Positions 51,914-60,641 of a stretch of DNA of 64,000 bases are shown here, piece by piece (the first letter of the stretch is position 1; every line of letters starts with the position of its first letter). Below the pieces are notes generated by a model. The model did not search any database and was not told where the DNA came from. It was given only the letters and a program-made list of their open reading frames with translations. Origin of the DNA: an uncultured Roseburia sp. (lineage in GTDB: Bacteria > Bacillota > Clostridia > Lachnospirales > Lachnospiraceae). Both the position numbers and the translations under genes were made by a program. Where the stretch lies: positions 1 to 64,000 of the forward strand of contig CANONN010000003.1 of the NCBI GenBank assembly GCA_947567625.1. Reading direction: 5' to 3'.

Positions 51914-53449
51914 TCAATCTCTCGCCGCTTCCCAGAACTGTCTGTCCACGCTGCGGTAACAGACCGCCTCTTTCAGGTGCGCCATGGAAATATCCCTGCT
52001 CTGCTCGAGGTCGGCCAGCGTGCGCGCCACTTTCAGCACTTTATGATAAGACCGCGCCGTAAGGTTTAATTTCTGGTAGATTTGCCCCATGTAGTCCTCC
52101 TGCTTTTGGGAAAGACAACAGTATTCTTTGACTTTGACGCCCGTGATCTGGCTGTTGTAAGAAAAATCTTCCCCGCGGTAGCGCTCCCGCTGCAACTGCT
52201 GCGTTTCCAACACCCGCGTGCGTATCTCCTTTGAGGTCTCTTCCGCCTGCGTCTCATTGAGCTCCCGGAATAACAGCTGCGGCGCCTCCACACAGATGTC
52301 AATGCGGTCTAACAGCGGCTTGCTGATTTTTCCGATATAGCGGCTCACCGACTGTGCGCTGCAACGGCACCGCTGCATATCGGGATAGTAACCGCATTTG
52401 CATGGGTTCATGGCCGCCACCAGCATAAAATCTGCCGGAAAGTCGTAACTGCCGTGCAGGCGTACCAGACGCACCGTCTTTTCCTCCATCGGCTGCCGCA
52501 GCACATCGAGTGCATTTTTCTGAAATTCCGCCAGTTCGTCCAAAAAAAGGACCCCTTTGTGCGCCAGCGATATCTCGCCCGGCTTTGGCACCACGCCGCC
52601 GCCCGACAGCCCCTGCATCGTGATCGTGTGATGTGGCGCCCGGAAAGGCCGCTCCTGCATCAGATGTTCCCGTTTGCGAAAGAGGCCGCTGACACTGTAG
52701 ATTTTTGACAGTTCCATCTGTTCGTCTGCGGTAAGCGGCGGCATGATCGTGGGAATCCGCGCGGCGATCATGGTCTTGCCGGCTCCCGGCGGCCCCATCA
52801 TCAAAAGATTGTGCATCCCGCTCACCGCCACCTCGCACGCGCGCTTTAGCAATTTCTGGCCATGAATATCCGCAAAGTCGAGCTTATGCTCCTCGCCAGT
52901 CTCTTCTATATTAATAGGCGGCCCGCAGATTCCACCCGGCTCTCCGCGCAGGATAGCAAGCACCGCGCCCAGGCTGTCAGCCGCAAAAATCTCGATGCCG
53001 GACACCAGTCCTGCCTCCCGCACATTGTCCGGCGGCACAATGCAGCGGCCGATTCCCTGACGCTTGGCCTCCGCCACCATCGGCAAAATACCGGATACCG
53101 GCTGCGTCTTTCCGTTTAATCCCATCTCTCCGATCAGAAAAGTGCCCGCAAGCGACTGCGGCGCCACCACTCCCATCGCCGCCAAAACGGCTACGGCTAT
53201 CGGTATATCAAACCCGGAACCGCTCTTACGGATATTGGCGGGCGAAAAGTTCACCGTAATGCGCTTGGCCGGCAGCACATATCCCGCGTTGCGCAGAGCG
53301 GTGCGCACTCTCTCCTTAGATTCCTTGACCTCCGCCGCGAGAAATCCCACCATCTCAAACACCGGCAGACCGTCGCAAACGTCCGCCTCCACAAAAACGG
53401 GAATACTCTCGATTCCGTGAATAATTGCTGTTGAAACAACACTATACAA
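51914..53449 (-). CDS. YifB/ComM Mg-chelatase-like ATPase
   Basis: The N-terminal Lon-protease-like domain (residues 1-165) is followed by an AAA ATPase with Walker A MMGPPGAGKTMIAARIPT near 218 and Walker B VLFLDELAEF. A C-terminal Mg-chelatase-type domain ends the protein. This is the YifB/ComM family, which in some bacteria acts as a branch-migration helicase in natural transformation. The start is TTG with AAGGAGAG upstream. At 511 residues it is full length. It is the first gene of the yifB-dprA-topA-codY series. Confidence 0.93.
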   Translation of the reverse strand: MYSVVSTAIIHGIESIPVFVEADVCDGLPVFEMVGFLAAEVKESKERVRTALRNAGYVLPAKRITVNFSPANIRKSGSGFDIPIAVAVLAAMGVVAPQSLAGTFLIGEMGLNGKTQPVSGILPMVAEAKRQGIGRCIVPPDNVREAGLVSGIEIFAADSLGAVLAILRGEPGGICGPPINIEETGEEHKLDFADIHGQKLLKRACEVAVSGMHNLLMMGPPGAGKTMIAARIPTIMPPLTADEQMELSKIYSVSGLFRKREHLMQERPFRAPHHTITMQGLSGGGVVPKPGEISLAHKGVLFLDELAEFQKNALDVLRQPMEEKTVRLVRLHGSYDFPADFMLVAAMNPCKCGYYPDMQRCRCSAQSVSRYIGKISKPLLDRIDICVEAPQLLFRELNETQAEETSKEIRTRVLETQQLQRERYRGEDFSYNSQITGVKVKEYCCLSQKQEDYMGQIYQKLNLTARSYHKVLKVARTLADLEQSRDISMAHLKEAVCYRSVDRQFWEAARD

Positions 53450-53650
53450 TCTCTCTCTCCTTATTTATTACGGTTGGAAATAAAATATTCCATTCCTTGC
53501 TGCACACATTTTAAATGACATTGAAATTTGGGTACATATATTCCTTTGAAATAGGGAAAACACATATAAAACTTGAAAGAAACACACAAAAGAATTGTTT
53601 TGATTTGAAAGAATTAAAAGAAATCTGCTGATTCTTAACACCTTGTCTGC

Positions 53651-53726
53651 ACAAAAGCCCTCTGCCCGCGGGCTATACTGCCAATAGAGGCGGCGGACCA
53701 TCTGCGCCGCCACCAATATTATACCA
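53651..53726 (-). promoter_or_regulatory. yifB promoter and leader with two hairpins
   Basis: On the minus strand an extended -10 TGGTATAAT lies at 53726-53718, with TTGTTT about 18 bases upstream as a weak -35. The leader first forms GGCGGCG/CGCCGCC (53711-53689). It then forms AGCCC/GGGCT (53674-53656) followed by TTTTGT, which is terminator-like. About 200 further bases lead to yifB; I see no gene in them. Confidence 0.5.
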
Positions 53727-53747
53727 TACATTCATCACAGGAAACAA

Positions 53748-54371
53748 CTATTCTTCAAATATTTTTTTTAATTTTCCCAGTGCCTTTTTCTCGATTCTCG
53801 ACACATAGGAGCGGGATATCCCGACTTCCATGGCGATCTCACGCTGCGTCATCGGCTCATATCCGCACAGCCCATAGCGGTGGACAATGACATAGGTTTC
53901 CCGCTGGTTGAGCGTATCGGCCAACATCTCCCGCAACAGCTTAATCTGCCCTGCCAGCTCCATATGCTCGAGCACATCGGGTTCGTCGTTCACCACCACT
54001 TCCAGCAGGTTGACCTGATTTCCCTCCTTATCTGTACCGATCGGTTCATAGAGTGAGACTTCTTTGGAGATTTTGCGCCGCGCCCGAAAATACATCAGCA
54101 GTTCATTGTCGATACACCTGGCTGCGTATGTGGCGAGCCGGCTTCCGTGACCCTCTTTGTAAGTGCCGATCGCCTTGATGAGGCCGATCGTCCCAATGGA
54201 GATCAAATCTTCCATTTCCTCGTCGGAATTTTGGTACTTTTTGGCGATATGCGCCACAAGGCGCATGTTGTGAAGTATCAGATCATTTTTTGCTTCAAGG
54301 TCGCCTTTTTTCATTTTATTTAGACAATCATTTTCCTGTTCTGGCGTAAGTGGAGATAAAAAAGTTTTCAA
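53748..54371 (-). CDS. sigK: sporulation sigma factor SigK-like
   Basis: This sigma-70 family factor has region 2 motifs NMRLVAHIAKKYQNSDEEMEDLISIGTIGLIKAI and region 4 ending REIAMEVGISRSYVSRIEKKALGKLKK, which match SigK, the late mother-cell factor. At 207 residues it lacks the membrane-inserted pro-sequence of about 20 residues known from B. subtilis pro-SigK. The start is TTG with AAAGGTG upstream. The gene is intact, with no skin-like element inside it. SigE-type factors are similar, so SigK is preferred but not certain. Confidence 0.85.
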   Translation of the reverse strand: MKTFLSPLTPEQENDCLNKMKKGDLEAKNDLILHNMRLVAHIAKKYQNSDEEMEDLISIGTIGLIKAIGTYKEGHGSRLATYAARCIDNELLMYFRARRKISKEVSLYEPIGTDKEGNQVNLLEVVVNDEPDVLEHMELAGQIKLLREMLADTLNQRETYVIVHRYGLCGYEPMTQREIAMEVGISRSYVSRIEKKALGKLKKIFEE

Positions 54372-54446
54372 GAACGCACCTTTAAAGCTTTGTTACATCC
54401 ATTCTATGTGAAGTACAAGCTTTCTGTGCTTTTCCAGCTTTTTTTT

Positions 54447-55460
54447 CTACCGTATTCTCTCGGTCAGGCCCACCTTCTTTTGCACTTTGCGCAGTGTCTT
54501 CTCCGCAAAATACCTTGCTTTGCCGTCGTTTTCTTTGATGCGCGAATCGATATAGCTCTTGTCGGCGACAAGCTCCCGGTAACGCTCCTGGAGCGGTTTT
54601 AACCGAGCGGAAACCGCCTCCCCGACGGCCAGTTTAAAGTCGCCGTAGCCCTTGCCGGCGAACTCGTGCTCTGTCTCCTCCCTGGTCTTACCGGTGACAG
54701 CTCCATATATATCGATCAGGTTGCTGACGCCGGGCTTGGACTGGGCGTCATAGCGCACCTCGCTCCCGGAATCCGTCACTGCGCGCTTGAATTTGCGCAT
54801 AATCGTGTCCACATCATCCAACAGATAAATCGTCGCGTTTGCGTTCTCGTCCGATTTGGACATCTTGCGCTCCGGCTCCTGTAAACTCATGACTTTGGCG
54901 CCGGACTTGCCGATATACGCCTCCGGAATCGTAAAGACATCCCCGTAAATATTGTTAAAACGCAAGGCGATGTCCCGGCAGATCTCCAGATGCTGCTTTT
55001 GGTCGATGCCCACCGGAACCACATCGGTCTGATAGAGCAGAATATCGGCCGCCATCAGAACCGGGTAAGTGTAGAGACCGGCATTGATGTTGTCCGCATG
55101 CTTCGACGCCTTGTCTTTAAACTGTGTCATACGGTTGAGCTCACCCATATAGGTAAAACAATCCAATATCCAGCCGAGCTCGGCGTGCGCCGAAACATGG
55201 GACTGAAAGTAGATGCAGTTCTTCTCCGGGTCCAAACCGGCCGCCACATAGAGCGCGTACAGATTTCTGGCATTTTTGCGAAACTCTGCCGGATTCTGGC
55301 GCAGTGTCAGAGAATGTAAATCCATGACGCCGTAAAAACGCTCATACGCGTCGTCGTCGGACAGATCGACCCAGTTCTTTAACGCGCCCAGATAATTGCC
55401 AAGGGTCAGCGTCCCTGTCGCCTGCATACCGCTGTATAATATTTTCTTCTCGCCTATCAT
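54447..55460 (-). CDS. trpS: tryptophan-tRNA ligase
   Basis: TrpS charges tRNA-Trp. Signatures are GMQATGTLTLGNYLGALKN (the HIGH-type region) and RKMSKSDENANATI (KMSKS). I start at ATG 55460 (MIGEKKILYSGMQ) with AAGGAG about ten bases before; a longer frame overlaps the upstream gene end. Length 337 is normal. It lies between a DUF5662 gene and sigK; no T-box leader was seen. Confidence 0.96.
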   Translation of the reverse strand: MIGEKKILYSGMQATGTLTLGNYLGALKNWVDLSDDDAYERFYGVMDLHSLTLRQNPAEFRKNARNLYALYVAAGLDPEKNCIYFQSHVSAHAELGWILDCFTYMGELNRMTQFKDKASKHADNINAGLYTYPVLMAADILLYQTDVVPVGIDQKQHLEICRDIALRFNNIYGDVFTIPEAYIGKSGAKVMSLQEPERKMSKSDENANATIYLLDDVDTIMRKFKRAVTDSGSEVRYDAQSKPGVSNLIDIYGAVTGKTREETEHEFAGKGYGDFKLAVGEAVSARLKPLQERYRELVADKSYIDSRIKENDGKARYFAEKTLRKVQKKVGLTERIR

Positions 55461-55503
55461 CTCTTCTATCTCCTTTTTCCCGGCGCACCGCCTTTCCAAA
55501 CGG

Positions 55504-56115
55504 TCACGCCTCCGCTTCCATCTTCTCTCTCACATGGTCAAGACGCTTTTTATTGTAGGGCACCGTACCGCGCAGAAGACGTCTGCGGATAAACTGAAAT
55601 GTCGCTTCCTCGCCGCGCTTTGCAAGCATGGTGAGAAGGAGCTCTAGCAGCGCTCTGGTGTCCTCATGCATGATATAGTGATCGCAGCCCTTTTTGTAGT
55701 ATTCGAGCGGGCTGCTGTCTGTATACCGCTCCTGCTGATAGATCTTGGAGGCGGACATACGGTCAATCAACATCTCCACCACATACTTTACCGGCATCTT
55801 CATACCGCACATGCCGGAATGTTCTAACTTTCCATCCACCTTCTTTGGGACACCGTAATCAATCCAGTATTCCAGATGGTGCCGGTTGCGCCCTTTATGG
55901 TGAAGCCACGCGGACGAATAGCCCACAGCCGCGCGCTCCGCATTATTCGGGCTCATCGTACCCCGGTAATATTTGCAGCCGACCCAAAATTCTGCCGGCG
56001 AATATTTTGACAAATCATGCATAAGCCCCTGCCGATAAAGCCCCACGCGAAAACAGCCCTGCATAACCAGCTTCTTATGCCTGGTAATCGTCAAAAGATG
56101 CTCTTTTATTTTCAT
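55504..56115 (-). CDS. DUF5662 family protein
   Basis: This 203-residue soluble protein belongs, by its pattern, to DUF5662: MHDLSKYSPAEFW near residue 33, HHKGRNRHHLEYW near 72 and KMPVKYVVEMLIDRMSASKIY near 105. Several histidines and aspartates are spaced as in a metal-binding helical bundle, but no reaction is known. It overlaps the GH13-like gene region closely, with the stop of that gene twelve bases upstream of the chosen ATG. Neighbouring genes give no clear clue. Confidence 0.75.
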   Translation of the reverse strand: MKIKEHLLTITRHKKLVMQGCFRVGLYRQGLMHDLSKYSPAEFWVGCKYYRGTMSPNNAERAAVGYSSAWLHHKGRNRHHLEYWIDYGVPKKVDGKLEHSGMCGMKMPVKYVVEMLIDRMSASKIYQQERYTDSSPLEYYKKGCDHYIMHEDTRALLELLLTMLAKRGEEATFQFIRRRLLRGTVPYNKKRLDHVREKMEAEA

Positions 56116-56123
56116 TTGACCAT

Positions 56124-58040
56124 TCACCCTTTCCGTTTCTTAGAACTTTTACTCCCCGCGGCTTCTTTTCCGGCGCTTTTGCCCGTTAATATGGCAATAG
56201 ACTGGGGATCAACCTGAAGCTGATACTGGTTTTTTGCCCGCTCCGGCGTCTCCAAAAAAGCTTCTTTCCCCCGCGAAGTATCGATCACAAGATACCAGCA
56301 CTTTTTTTCCGGCAGCTTCGGCAGCGCCAGCGTTTCCATGCCATTGTGAAATTTATATGCGATATAGACAAAATCTTCCGGGCAATCGTCGCCATAACAC
56401 CCGTAATACATTAGCCCCACCGCCTCCTTTGCCGCAGAGACTGAAAGCACCCACGGGTGCAAACTGTGATAGGACAGATCGGGGAATCCCCTGTGCATAT
56501 CATCCCGCATCTGCATCGGCGTCTCCTTGCAGATGATCGGGTGCGCGCCGCGAAATTCTGCCAGCTTTCTCACGGCCTGCGTCAGCCAGGCAAATTTTTC
56601 CCCTTTTTTCCAATTCAGCCAGCCGGTGCGGTTATCCTGGCAATAGGCGTTATTATTGCCACCCTGGGAATTGCCGAACTCATCCCCCGCCATCAGAAGC
56701 GGAACGCCCTGCCCCATCATGAGAATCACCAGGGCATTTAACAACTGCCGCCGGCGCAGCTCGTTGACTGCTTTTCTACCACTTCTGCCCTCACAGCCGC
56801 AATTGCTGCTGAAGTTCCAGTCGCTCCCGTCCCGATTGTTCTCTCCGTTCGCCTCGTTGTGCTTATCCTGATAGGCGAAGAGATCATAGAGCGTAAACCC
56901 GTTATTGCCGGCAACATAGTTGACAAACCCCTGCACGTCGTGCTGCTTGCGCTGCTGGCATAAAAACTGGTTCATGTCCGCCGAAATATGGTTGAGCGCT
57001 CTGCGCACCGGATAAAGGTACTCATCCTTGTATACAAATAAGCGCGGAAACGCACTTTTGCGCTCAAAGAGTATCGGCTCAAATCCGCCGGAAAATAACT
57101 TTGTCCTGCTCAAAAACATATCCTGCGCGGCAGCCGTCACCGGAACGGAGGCCCCGAGCAGATGAAAGCCGTCCACATGGTATTCCCTGACCCAGAAGCG
57201 CAGGGCGTCCAAGATGATGTTTTGGTTCATATTATCATCAAAATACATCTCCATCACGGCTTCCATGCCGTTTTTGTGCAGCTCCAGTATCAATTCTTTT
57301 AATTCCATGGAAGGATGATCGGTGCTGCCGTAGGAAGCTTTTACGGCAAAATAGTTGCCCTGCACATAGCCCCAGCAGTTGACGCGCTCCACATCATGCT
57401 CTCTCGGCGGCACAATGAGATCGCCTTCCTCCTCTTTCCACTGTATATTAGGGGGCATCTGCGGCGCTCCCGCAAATACCAGTTCCTCAAACTCATAGAT
57501 CGGCATAAACTCTACCGTAGTAACCCCCAATGATTTTAAATAGGGGATTTTTCGCTTTACTGCGGCAAAAGTCCCCCGTATTTTCCCCTGCAAGCCAGCA
57601 TCCATGGAAAATGACCGCACATGGAGCTTGTAGATAAACATCTCTCCTTTGGGAACTTCCGGCTTGCTGTCTAACGCCCAGTCAAAGTGCTCCGACAGGC
57701 AGCCCCCATATATGCGGTAATGGTGTTTCTCCCGGCTGAGGTCATGCCACTTCTCCCTGCCTATAATACGCCTGGCATAGGCATCCGTGCGGATTTCACC
57801 GTTGATCTCATAGTTGTACATCAGATTCCTCGCAGAAAGCCCCTCGATGCGCACAGAGCGCACAGACCCCATACAATACTCTGCCGGGACCACCAGCCTC
57901 TCCGCGAGCCGATGGTCTTTACGGTACAAAAGTATTGCACAATCGTCCTCTTTCTCCCCTTCAAAGGTAAAAACCAGCGCGTTATTGTCTATCTGCACAC
58001 CGAGTTTTTCGTAGTTTCCTTCTTTTAAAGTATATCCCAT
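56124..58040 (-). CDS. GH13 glycogen-debranching-like protein without catalytic residues
   Basis: The overall sequence follows the GlgX/isoamylase type: an N-terminal CBM48-like domain, KLHVRSFSMD, NCWGYVQGNYFAVKASYGS, then DLFAYQDKHNEANGENNRDG and LLMAGDEFGNSQGGNNNAYCQDN. However, the GH13 catalytic sites are changed. The nucleophile Asp of GFRFDLA is Leu (GFHLLGA), the acid/base Glu region is KLFSGGFE, and the HDG of region IV is NNG. Region I, usually DVVxNH, is EMYFDD. The protein is therefore probably not an active glucanase and may bind glycogen or regulate. I start at ATG 58040 (MGYTLKEGNY); AAGGTGG lies upstream. Confidence 0.85.
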   Translation of the reverse strand: MGYTLKEGNYEKLGVQIDNNALVFTFEGEKEDDCAILLYRKDHRLAERLVVPAEYCMGSVRSVRIEGLSARNLMYNYEINGEIRTDAYARRIIGREKWHDLSREKHHYRIYGGCLSEHFDWALDSKPEVPKGEMFIYKLHVRSFSMDAGLQGKIRGTFAAVKRKIPYLKSLGVTTVEFMPIYEFEELVFAGAPQMPPNIQWKEEEGDLIVPPREHDVERVNCWGYVQGNYFAVKASYGSTDHPSMELKELILELHKNGMEAVMEMYFDDNMNQNIILDALRFWVREYHVDGFHLLGASVPVTAAAQDMFLSRTKLFSGGFEPILFERKSAFPRLFVYKDEYLYPVRRALNHISADMNQFLCQQRKQHDVQGFVNYVAGNNGFTLYDLFAYQDKHNEANGENNRDGSDWNFSSNCGCEGRSGRKAVNELRRRQLLNALVILMMGQGVPLLMAGDEFGNSQGGNNNAYCQDNRTGWLNWKKGEKFAWLTQAVRKLAEFRGAHPIICKETPMQMRDDMHRGFPDLSYHSLHPWVLSVSAAKEAVGLMYYGCYGDDCPEDFVYIAYKFHNGMETLALPKLPEKKCWYLVIDTSRGKEAFLETPERAKNQYQLQVDPQSIAILTGKSAGKEAAGSKSSKKRKG

Positions 58041-58188
58041 GCTGTCTTCCACCTTTTTCTCTTCCTGCAAACCAAACATATCTGCTAACATTATACAGTT
58101 TCAACCGTTCTTTGTATAGCTCTTTTTACCGTTCTGCCGCCTATCTGTTACTATATTCCTAGTAAAATAATAAAAATTGTAACCATTC

Positions 58189-58386
58189 AGCCTTCGGCTT
58201 CCCTGCTATTTGGCACTACCGGCTGCTAACTGCGCAGCAAGTGCACAGTTGCAGGCAAAACTATTCCGCCTTCGGCTTCATAGTTACGGAATCCGGCTCA
58301 TTTAAAGGTTGTCTTCGACAAAGAGCCGGATTCCCGCTTGGCTAGATATACGCGTTCTTGCGGACTTTGCAGCGAGTGCAAAGTCC
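58189..58386. repeat. hairpin array between the GH13-like gene and DUF1292
   Basis: This 200-base stretch is a chain of hairpins: AGCC-TTC-GGCT (58189-58199); CTGC(T)AACTG/CAGTTGCAG (about 58223-58254); AATCCGGCTC/GAGCCGGATT (58290-58332, enclosing TTGTC-TTC-GACAA); and GGACTTTGCA-GCGAG-TGCAAAGTCC (58362-58386, perfect). Two loops share CAGCRAGTGCA although the arms differ. No open frame, promoter or terminator fits this segment. It may be a non-coding RNA or an intergenic repeat. Confidence 0.6.
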
Positions 58387-58436
58387 TGAGCTGAACTGTT
58401 ACTTGCAGGCCAAACTATTACCAAAAATCGCTGTTC

Positions 58437-58460
58437 TTTTGGACAGGTTTATGTTAAAAT
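58437..58460 (+). promoter_or_regulatory. promoter of the DUF1292 gene
   Basis: An extended -10 element TGTTAAAAT ends at 58460. The matching promoter ahead of the YprB-like gene has the same GTTTATGTTAAA context. The -35 is weak. AAGGAG lies seven bases before the ATG at 58490. Confidence 0.5.
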
Positions 58461-58489
58461 AGAGACAAATAACGAAAAGGAGATCATCT

Positions 58490-58804
58490 ATGGCAGATAA
58501 CACAAATATAAACGAAGAAGAAGATATCGTTGTAACGTTGGATTTGGACGACGGTACCCAGGTAGATTGCGCGATCTTGACCATCTTTGGCGTAAACGGA
58601 CAGGACTATATCGCCCTGCTGCCGCTCGACGAGACGGGCGAGCCAAACGAAGAGGGCGACGTCTATCTCTACCGCTATTCCGAGGATGACGACGGCAATC
58701 CCGAACTCGACAACATTGACAATGACAATGAGTACGAAAAAGTTGCCGCCCGCTTTGATGAGCTTTTAGAAGAAGCCGATATCGAAGAACTCTTAGACAA
58801 CTGA
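58490..58804 (+). CDS. DUF1292 domain protein
   Basis: The 104-residue acidic protein matches DUF1292 of Firmicutes: VTLDLDDGTQVDCAILTIF, GQDYIALLPLDETGE and DVYLYRYSEDD are the recognisable blocks. Nearly a third of its residues are Asp or Glu. The family has no known biochemical role. It is the only plus-strand gene in the right half and is convergent with the helicase gene, with a gap of one base between stop codons. Confidence 0.9.
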   Translation: MADNTNINEEEDIVVTLDLDDGTQVDCAILTIFGVNGQDYIALLPLDETGEPNEEGDVYLYRYSEDDDGNPELDNIDNDNEYEKVAARFDELLEEADIEELLDN

Positions 58805-58805
58805 T

Positions 58806-60641
58806 CTAACCGTTCTCCCCTCTCGCTTCCCGGATAAATCTTGAAACTTCTGCATCTTTATGATTCAGCTGTCTGACTGAAAAAAGATGCAGATTTTTTT
58901 TGGCGCGCGTCATCCCGACATAGAACATACGGCGCTCCTCCTCGAGCTCATGCTCCAAAACAGCTTTTTTGTACGGCATAATGCCCTCATTGACATCCAC
59001 AATATAGACGCGCTCAAACTCCAGTCCCTTGGCGCTGTGCAGCGTCGCAAGCAAAACACTGTTACTGTTTTCGGCCATCTTAAGGCGCATCTGCTCCAGC
59101 TCCTTGGCATAAGACTCTATATGGGCAAACCAGGCGTCAAATGTCCGATACTCTTTTGCGCTCTCCGCAAGTTCGTCCAGCACTTCAAACAGATCATCGG
59201 CCCTGATGCGGCGGTAATCCGCATATTCCTCACAAAACTCGTCGTAGCCGATGCCTTTGCGGATATATTGTATCGCCGCAAACGGGCTTAAACGTGACAG
59301 CCGTTTGATATCCTGCGAAAGCTGTTCCACGCGCCGCCGCATCCACGGCTGTTCGTCATAATACCACTCCAGCACATCCAGGCTTACCGTGTCCGAATCC
59401 AGCGCGCTTCGGCTGATATAGCGCTTGGGCCTGTTGATGATCTGCAAAAAATCCCCTCTGGCGCGGCTGCCCTTGGCTATGCGCAGGTAGGCGAAGAGAT
59501 CTCTGGCAATCCAGTGCTCGTAGAGATTGGGAATATTGTCTTTTGTGCGGAACGGAATATTATATTCGAGCAGTTGTTCCATCAATAAGCGCGGCTGTGT
59601 ATTGGTGCGGAACAATATCGCGAAGTCACAAAACGCCCCTCCCCGCTCCGTCACTTCCTGCATATCACGAATGATGCGCAGATTTTGTCTTTTCTGGTCG
59701 GGAAACAGCCCGTATTCCACCGCCGCTCCCGGCGGCCCGGCCGCTTTGATGGCCTTGTCGTAGCGCGCCTTGTTGCAGCCGATTAAGCGCAGCGCCGCAG
59801 TCACAATCTGCGCGTCTGAACGATAATTGGTGTCTAATAGTACCTGCGCCGCGTCGGGAAAGCTGTCGCGAAAATGCAGCATAATCTCCGGTTTTGCGCC
59901 GCGAAAATGGTAAATCGACTGATCGTCATCGCCCACGACAAACAGATTTTTCGTCTCCCCCGCCAAAAGCTTAATCACATCAAACTGTACCTTATTGATA
60001 TCCTGAAACTCATCAATCAAAATATACCGGAATCTGCGCTGCCATCCCTGTAAAATATCCTTTCTCTCGCGAAACAGCTCATAAGTATAGACGAGCATAT
60101 CGTCAAAATCAATCCATCTGCCCCGATAGAGATATTCCTGATATTCCGAGAAAATTTTGCGGAACGTGTGCTCCGCACAGTTTTTCGCATAGTAATTGGC
60201 AATCTCCACACCGGTATTTTTCACCATACCGATCTCCCCCAGGATGGACGCTATCAATTCGTTTTCATCTTCGTATTCCAGCCGATATTTGCTGATGATC
60301 TCCCGCAAAAACTGATATTTTTGCTCCTCACGGATAATATTGTCCGCGGTATAATGATATGCCTGCTTTAATACAGAAAAATAGACCGCATGAAATGTGC
60401 CGAAAGTAACCCGCCCGGCGTTCCCCTGCATACGGTGCATAAAGCGCTGCTTCATCTCCCGCGCCGCCGCCTTGGTAAACGTGATCACCAGAATGTGCTC
60501 CGGGGCAATCCCATAATCCGCGATAAGAGTGCGCGTCCGCTCCGTAATGACAGTGGTTTTGCCGGAACCCGGCCCTGCCAGGACCAGCATAGGGCCATCC
60601 TTATGCCGGATGGCCCGCTGTTGTGAATCGTTTAATTCCAT
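58806..60641 (-). CDS. UvrD/Rep-type DNA helicase
   Basis: This superfamily 1A helicase shows Walker A LAGPGSGKTTVITERTRTL (near residue 20) and motif Ia VITFTKAAAREMK. Further motifs are LIDEFQDINKVQFDVIK, GDDDQSIYHFRGA, LLATLHSAKGLEFERVYIVDV (motif V) and YVGMTRAKKNLHLF (motif VI). At 611 residues it is shorter than PcrA (about 720) and lacks the longer C-terminus. It overlaps the gltX stop by one base, so the two are coupled. Confidence 0.93.
   Translation of the reverse strand: MELNDSQQRAIRHKDGPMLVLAGPGSGKTTVITERTRTLIADYGIAPEHILVITFTKAAAREMKQRFMHRMQGNAGRVTFGTFHAVYFSVLKQAYHYTADNIIREEQKYQFLREIISKYRLEYEDENELIASILGEIGMVKNTGVEIANYYAKNCAEHTFRKIFSEYQEYLYRGRWIDFDDMLVYTYELFRERKDILQGWQRRFRYILIDEFQDINKVQFDVIKLLAGETKNLFVVGDDDQSIYHFRGAKPEIMLHFRDSFPDAAQVLLDTNYRSDAQIVTAALRLIGCNKARYDKAIKAAGPPGAAVEYGLFPDQKRQNLRIIRDMQEVTERGGAFCDFAILFRTNTQPRLLMEQLLEYNIPFRTKDNIPNLYEHWIARDLFAYLRIAKGSRARGDFLQIINRPKRYISRSALDSDTVSLDVLEWYYDEQPWMRRRVEQLSQDIKRLSRLSPFAAIQYIRKGIGYDEFCEEYADYRRIRADDLFEVLDELAESAKEYRTFDAWFAHIESYAKELEQMRLKMAENSNSVLLATLHSAKGLEFERVYIVDVNEGIMPYKKAVLEHELEEERRMFYVGMTRAKKNLHLFSVRQLNHKDAEVSRFIREARGENG

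Noticed and set aside
53468-53731. Open frame of 87 codons on the minus strand before yifB
   Set aside because: It starts across the TATAAT promoter and the leader hairpins, has no ribosome binding site and has an unremarkable composition. It is better read as leader sequence.
58040-58091. Upstream start of the GH13-like gene at 58091
   Set aside because: No ribosome binding site is seen before it, whereas AAGGTGG precedes ATG 58040; the extension has no domain match. It cannot be excluded fully.
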